Below the pieces are notes generated by a model. The model ran no database searches. It was not told the origin of the DNA and saw nothing but the letters and a program-made list of their open reading frames with translations. This document shows, in pieces, positions 60,607 through 64,000 of a stretch of DNA of 64,000 bases (the first letter of the stretch is position 1; every line of letters begins with the position of its first letter). The stretch is from Leucobacter sp. OH1287. GTDB lineage: Bacteria > Actinomycetota > Actinomycetes > Actinomycetales > Microbacteriaceae. The stretch lies in assembly GCF_003859945.1 (NCBI RefSeq), contig NZ_RQYM01000007.1, positions 62,001-126,000 on the forward strand, written 5' to 3'. Position numbers and translations under genes: made by a program.

Positions 60607-63010
60607 TTCCAGGCAGCTTCAAAAACAGTCCCGTGCCCGCAAGCAGCGTCGCGGCCTCGCCGGGCTGGTTGCGCTCTCAACAGCTTTCGGTGTGCTCGTT
60701 AACGCGACACCCGCGACCCCCGCAGCCGCCGCGAACATCACCGACGGTTTCAACCCCGGCAACATCATCGAGGATGCCGAGTTCTACAACGGTTACGGCA
60801 TGAGCGCACAGCAGGTGCAAGACTTCCTCAACCAGCGTGTCCCCCAGTGCACAATCGGCAGGGCGGGCAGGCAGCCCGGCACCGCCGCCCGCGGCAGTCA
60901 GGTGGCGGATCGCTGCCTCCGCGATTTTGTGATGGCAACAACCAGCAAACCAGCGACCCAATATTGCAGGGCATATAGCGGATCCACCAGCGAAAGCGCT
61001 GCTTCGATTATCGCCAAAGTGGGTGAGGCGTGCAGCATCAACCCGCGCGTGCTGCTGGTGATGCTTGAAAAAGAACAGTCGCTTGTCACCCACTCGTGGC
61101 CGACCCGCAGACAGTTGAACGTTGCGATGGGGTATGCCTGCCCAGATTCGGGGCCGAACTTTGGCGCGAACTGTGACGCCAGCTACTATGGTTTCTTCAA
61201 CCAGGTGTATAACGCAGCGCAGCAGCTGCAACGCTACAAGCAGCACCCGGAGCGGTGGCGGTATCGTCCGCACGTGGTTAACACCGTGCAGTATCACCCG
61301 AATCCGGCGTGCGGCACTTCCCGGTTTGTGATCGAGAACTCGGCGACCGCTGCGCTCTACATTTACACGCCGTATCGGCCTAACGCGGCGGCGCTCGCTG
61401 CCGGCTGGGGCACCGGTGACAGCTGCTCCGCATACGGCAACAGGAACTTCTTCAACTTCTACAAGAGCTGGTTCGGCTATGTTGCCGGGCGCGGTAATGG
61501 ATCCCCGACCGGTTACTATCCGACGGGTGGTTTCGCGATCATCTGGAACGCGGCCGGCGGCGCAAACAGCGTCTACGGCTACCCGACCGGCCCCGAGTAC
61601 CGTTTCCCGAACGGCACAGTAACCCAGCAGTTCCAGAACGGCGCAGCTGTTTGGTCTGAAGCAACCGGTGCGTTCTTCGTCAGTGGCGCTATCCGCTCCC
61701 GCTACATCGCTGAGGGCGGCGTCACCGGCAAGCTCGGTCTGCCAATCAGCGCCGAATACGACACCGCAACCGGTCGCGGTCAGCAGTTCCAGAACGGTGA
61801 GATTCGCTGGTATCGAGGCGGCGGCACAACCGTTCACGTTAACACCCCGGCAACAACTCCGGGCTACACCCGCCACTCAAACGGTTTTGAGACAGGCGGC
61901 GCAATCGGTACGCTCTGGTCGAGCCTTGGCGGAGCAGGCAGCATTTACGGGCTGCCAACCGGCAACGAACAAAACAGCAACGGCACAGTCACCCAGGACT
62001 TCCAGAACGGTGTTGCCGTCTGGTCTAACGGCACGGGTGCGCACTTTGTGAGCGGCGCGATCCGCTCCCGCTACATCGCCGATGGCGGCATCACCGGCAA
62101 GCTCGGCCTGCCAATCAGCGCTGAGTATGACACAGCGACCGGCCGCGGCCAGAAATTCCAGCATGGCGAGATCCGCTGGTACCGCAACGGCGGCACCACA
62201 GTACACACTAACGACGCATCTTCAGCTCCGACAACGCCAACGACCCCAGCACCTCCCGCCGCGGTAACCCCGGGATACACCCGCCACGCAAACGGTTTTG
62301 AAACCGGCGGCGCGATCGGTGGTTTGTGGACCAGTCTCGGCGGCGCCAAGAGCATCTACGGCATGCCAACCGGCAACGAGCAAAACAGCAACGGCACCGT
62401 CACCCAGGAGTTCAAGAACGGTGTCGCTGTCTGGTCCAACAAGACCGGCGCATTCTTCGTCAGCGGCGCGATCCGCTCCCGCTACATCACCGAGGGCGGC
62501 GTCACCGGTAATCTTGGCCTACCAATCAGCGCCGAATACGACACCGCAACCGGCCGCGGCCAGAAGTTCCAAAACGGCGAGATCCGCTGGTACCGCAACG
62601 GCGGCACAACCGTGCACACAAACGGCGCACCTTCGGCCCCGGCGGCACCGTCTACTCCGGCGGCACCGTCTACTCCGGCGGCCTCAACCCCCGGCTACAC
62701 CCGCCACGCAAACGGTTTTGAAACCGGCGGTGCGATCGGTGGCTTGTGGACCAGTCTCGGCGGCGCCAAAAGCATCTACGGCCTGCCAACGGGTAACGAA
62801 TACCACAGCAATGGCGTGGTTACACAGCAGTTCCAGAACGGTGCCGCTGTCTGGTCTAGCCGCACGGGTGCGTTCTTCGTGAACGGCGCGATCCGCGGCC
62901 GCTACCTCGCCGAGGGCGGTGTCACCGGTAGGCTCGGACTGCCAATCAGCGCCGAGTACGACACCGCAACCGGTCGCGGCCAGAAGTTCCAGCACGGTGA
63001 GATCCGCTGA
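60584..63010 (+). CDS. Secreted LGFP-repeat protein with an early stop
   Basis: This 808-residue protein has a basic start, a signal peptide ending around TPAAAA, and an N-terminal domain (about 70-330 of the ORF) with VLLVMLEKEQSLVT and AMGYACPDSGPN...YYGFFNQVYNAA. That domain recalls secreted actinobacterial wall-acting proteins, possibly lysozyme-like (inference). Four blocks of LGFP repeats follow (IYGLPTGNE, GLPISAEYDTATGRG), used for envelope attachment. In the last block the codon equivalent to Trp in WYRNGGTT is TGA (63008-63010); nine more sensible codons follow before TAG at 63040. The start is not certain (60530 TTG, 60584 or 60593 ATG). Confidence 0.85.
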   Translation: MQQMKRSNSRQLQKQSRARKQRRGLAGLVALSTAFGVLVNATPATPAAAANITDGFNPGNIIEDAEFYNGYGMSAQQVQDFLNQRVPQCTIGRAGRQPGTAARGSQVADRCLRDFVMATTSKPATQYCRAYSGSTSESAASIIAKVGEACSINPRVLLVMLEKEQSLVTHSWPTRRQLNVAMGYACPDSGPNFGANCDASYYGFFNQVYNAAQQLQRYKQHPERWRYRPHVVNTVQYHPNPACGTSRFVIENSATAALYIYTPYRPNAAALAAGWGTGDSCSAYGNRNFFNFYKSWFGYVAGRGNGSPTGYYPTGGFAIIWNAAGGANSVYGYPTGPEYRFPNGTVTQQFQNGAAVWSEATGAFFVSGAIRSRYIAEGGVTGKLGLPISAEYDTATGRGQQFQNGEIRWYRGGGTTVHVNTPATTPGYTRHSNGFETGGAIGTLWSSLGGAGSIYGLPTGNEQNSNGTVTQDFQNGVAVWSNGTGAHFVSGAIRSRYIADGGITGKLGLPISAEYDTATGRGQKFQHGEIRWYRNGGTTVHTNDASSAPTTPTTPAPPAAVTPGYTRHANGFETGGAIGGLWTSLGGAKSIYGMPTGNEQNSNGTVTQEFKNGVAVWSNKTGAFFVSGAIRSRYITEGGVTGNLGLPISAEYDTATGRGQKFQNGEIRWYRNGGTTVHTNGAPSAPAAPSTPAAPSTPAASTPGYTRHANGFETGGAIGGLWTSLGGAKSIYGLPTGNEYHSNGVVTQQFQNGAAVWSSRTGAFFVNGAIRGRYLAEGGVTGRLGLPISAEYDTATGRGQKFQHGEIR
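62639..62674. repeat. 18-bp tandem repeat in an LGFP linker
   Basis: CCGGCGGCACCGTCTACT occurs at 62639-62656 and 62657-62674 and then partially, encoding PAAPST repeats in the linker before the last LGFP block. Frame-preserving. Confidence 0.9.
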
Positions 63011-63040
63011 TACCGAAACGGCGGCACCACGATCCACTAG
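63011..63040 (+). pseudogene. Lost C-terminal tail of the LGFP protein
   Basis: After TGA 63008-63010 the frame stays open for nine codons reading YRNGGTTIH and then TAG. In the earlier blocks the same place has TGG, giving WYRNGGTT. A single G to A change therefore cut the last ten residues. It may also be a leaky stop. Confidence 0.7.
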
Positions 63041-63049
63041 CGAGCGGGG

Positions 63050-63574
63050 CTAGTCGCCAACTGTGCCGTCGATGTGCTCGCGCAGCAGATCGACGTGACC
63101 CAGGTGGCGACCCCACTCCTCGACCAGGTGCACCGCGATCCACCGCCCCGCAAAACGCTCACCGGCGCGTGTCTCACCCGCGCTCAGGGCATCCCAATCG
63201 GCGGCGGCGAGCGCTGCGTGGGTTTTCGCCATGCTCTCGCGCAGCGCGGCAACAATCTCGTGGATCGGTTTATCGCTGTGCCAGTCAGTATCCCTGTCAG
63301 CGTCCCAGTCCGCGGAAAGCCACGGCTCCGGCAGCTCACGACCGAGCAGGATCTTCTCGCGCCAGTAGTCTTCAACAAACCAGAGGTGTGAGGCCATGCC
63401 CTTCAGCGTCATCGAGCTGGGCGGTAGCTGTTTTGTCAGCTGCTCTTCGGGGAGCAGGTTACCGTTTTTGTCCTCCAGTTTGCGCAGGAAAACCCGCTGC
63501 TGAAAGTCGATAAAGCCGAGGATAATATCCCGCTCAGAACCAGAGAGGGGCGGATCAAGCAACGCTGTTTGCAT
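63050..63574 (-). CDS. DinB-superfamily DUF664 protein
   Basis: This 174-residue protein has the DinB/DUF664 helical bundle: ILGFIDFQQRVFLRKLE, LPPSSMTLKGMASHLWFVEDYW, and WIAVHLVEEWGRHLGHVDLLRE with histidines that often bind a metal. Members are small thiol-dependent (mycothiol) enzymes or unknown. The repeated Asp residues at about 90-100 (DWDADRDTDW) are unusual. It is convergent with the LGFP gene, only ten bases from its ancestral stop. Confidence 0.9.
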   Translation of the reverse strand: MQTALLDPPLSGSERDIILGFIDFQQRVFLRKLEDKNGNLLPEEQLTKQLPPSSMTLKGMASHLWFVEDYWREKILLGRELPEPWLSADWDADRDTDWHSDKPIHEIVAALRESMAKTHAALAAADWDALSAGETRAGERFAGRWIAVHLVEEWGRHLGHVDLLREHIDGTVGD

Positions 63575-63608
63575 AGGCTCTATCCTAGCACTGGCTGGGC
63601 AGGCTCTG

Positions 63609-63644
63609 GCACCGGCCAGGCTCTACCCTCAGCACCGGCCAGGC
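63609..63644. repeat. 13-bp direct repeat between DUF664 and YiaAB genes
   Basis: GCACCGGCCAGGC occurs at 63609-63621 and 63632-63644 (period 23) in a GC-rich, CCAGG-laden stretch. No function is seen. Confidence 0.6.
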
Positions 63645-63678
63645 CAGGCCAGCTCTGCCCTGGCTAGGCTCTAGCCCG

Positions 63679-63978
63679 CTACAGCTGCCGGTTTGCGGGG
63701 TCCCACTCCTCCGCCTGCTGACGGTGCTCAATCTCGTCCACCTCTTTGAACGCTTCCAGGTCGCGCACGTTCTTTTGCACCGCGATCACAGCGAAAATCG
63801 AGAGCGCCATCGAGATGCCGTAGAAGCCTTTCTCGGAGAGCAGCAGGTTCGCGTTCCACAGACCGATCAGGTAGCAGGTCACGCCCAGCAACAGTGCTGC
63901 CCATGAGGCGCCGATAAACGCGGCGGTCGGTTTTTGCGGTTCGAGTTTACGTTCAACTGTGAGTGTTTCGTGTGACAT
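63679..63978 (-). CDS. YiaA/YiaB family inner-membrane protein
   Basis: The 99-residue protein has two helices (about 19-40 and 52-70) with GLWNANLLLSEKGFYG and QKNVRDLEAFKEVD, the YiaAB two-helix signature. It is a small membrane protein of unknown function, though E. coli relatives are stress-related. It has a short charged tail DPANRQL. The gene begins close to the window end. Confidence 0.88.
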   Translation of the reverse strand: MSHETLTVERKLEPQKPTAAFIGASWAALLLGVTCYLIGLWNANLLLSEKGFYGISMALSIFAVIAVQKNVRDLEAFKEVDEIEHRQQAEEWDPANRQL

Positions 63979-64000
63979 GGTTCTTCCGTTCTCTGTTGAA

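Larger units (their letters stand above)
61515..63040 (+). repeat. Four ~411-420-bp LGFP repeat blocks
   Basis: Highly alike blocks begin near 61515, 61862, 62273 and 62693, each with two LGFP-type motifs and joined by Pro/Ala/Thr linkers. The DNA identity between blocks is high, so recombination could change their number. The last block carries the TGA stop. Confidence 0.9.

Noticed and set aside
60677-61876. 399-codon minus-strand open frame opposite the LGFP gene
   Set aside because: It is a shadow of the repeats on the plus strand, has no ribosome site and encodes no known domain.
63008-63010. Selenocysteine at TGA in the LGFP protein
   Set aside because: The aligned residue is Trp in the other blocks, not Cys, and no selenocysteine element or machinery was seen.

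Overview
The window looks like chromosome of a high-GC Gram-positive actinobacterium, most likely Micrococcales and close to Microbacteriaceae. The supporting genes are a WhiB1-type regulator, a mycothiol-type ECF sigma factor with its zinc anti-sigma factor next to aroA and rsgA, a DUF3097 protein, a helicase of HrpA size, LGFP-repeat secreted proteins and frequent GTG/TTG starts. No rRNA, tRNA, CRISPR array, prophage or insertion sequence was seen.

Layout. 0-5 kb: a membrane protein, a His-rich small membrane protein, an enoyl-CoA hydratase, and an Orn/Lys/Arg-type decarboxylase divergent from a LysR regulator. 5.4-16.5 kb: ten consecutive minus-strand genes. In order of transcription these are a 3-hydroxyisobutyryl-CoA-hydrolase-like protein, the methionine/alanine importer MetP-MetS, a conserved hypothetical, a divergent S-adenosylhomocysteine-hydrolase homologue, an MTA/SAH-deaminase-type amidohydrolase, a polar amino-acid ABC importer (binding protein, permease, ATPase) and an MFS exporter. 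16.6-31.2 kb: mostly housekeeping genes (DUF3097, alpha/beta hydrolase, sigma/anti-sigma pair, aroA-rsgA-bcp, whiB1, argG, aldo/keto reductase, hrpA), with two candidate DtxR/IdeR iron boxes. 31.3-45.6 kb: two separate oligopeptide/dipeptide ABC importers flanking an FAD/NAD(P) oxidoreductase, a conserved hypothetical, an EamA-like protein and an ABM monooxygenase, ending at a divergent Lrp/AsnC regulator. 46.5-49.0 kb: an AT-richer type II restriction-modification pair of the BsuBI/PstI family. 49.1-52.9 kb: an OYE-family flavoprotein, an AlbA_2/ATPase regulator behind 21-bp phased repeats, and an alpha/beta hydrolase. 52.9-60.3 kb: an AT-richer polyamine uptake and oxidation operon led by a cupin-HTH regulator with a perfect upstream palindrome. 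60.5-64 kb: a secreted LGFP-repeat protein with a nonsense change near its end, a DinB/DUF664 protein and a YiaAB membrane protein.

Working together. The decarboxylase can make polyamines or related amines. The 52.9-60.3 kb operon imports spermidine/putrescine-type amines and oxidises them with two flavoenzymes. MetPS imports methionine. The adjacent SAH-hydrolase-like/deaminase pair would handle S-adenosylhomocysteine or a related nucleoside, probably by first deaminating the base. This pair is the best candidate for an undescribed pathway here, because its catalytic residues appear conserved while its base-recognition residues do not.

Across the window the palindrome GGATCC, often as GCGGATCCGC, is far commoner than chance (roughly 90 copies by hand count against about 20 expected). 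It is absent from the restriction-modification block and sparse in the polyamine operon, which suggests those two blocks are newer arrivals.
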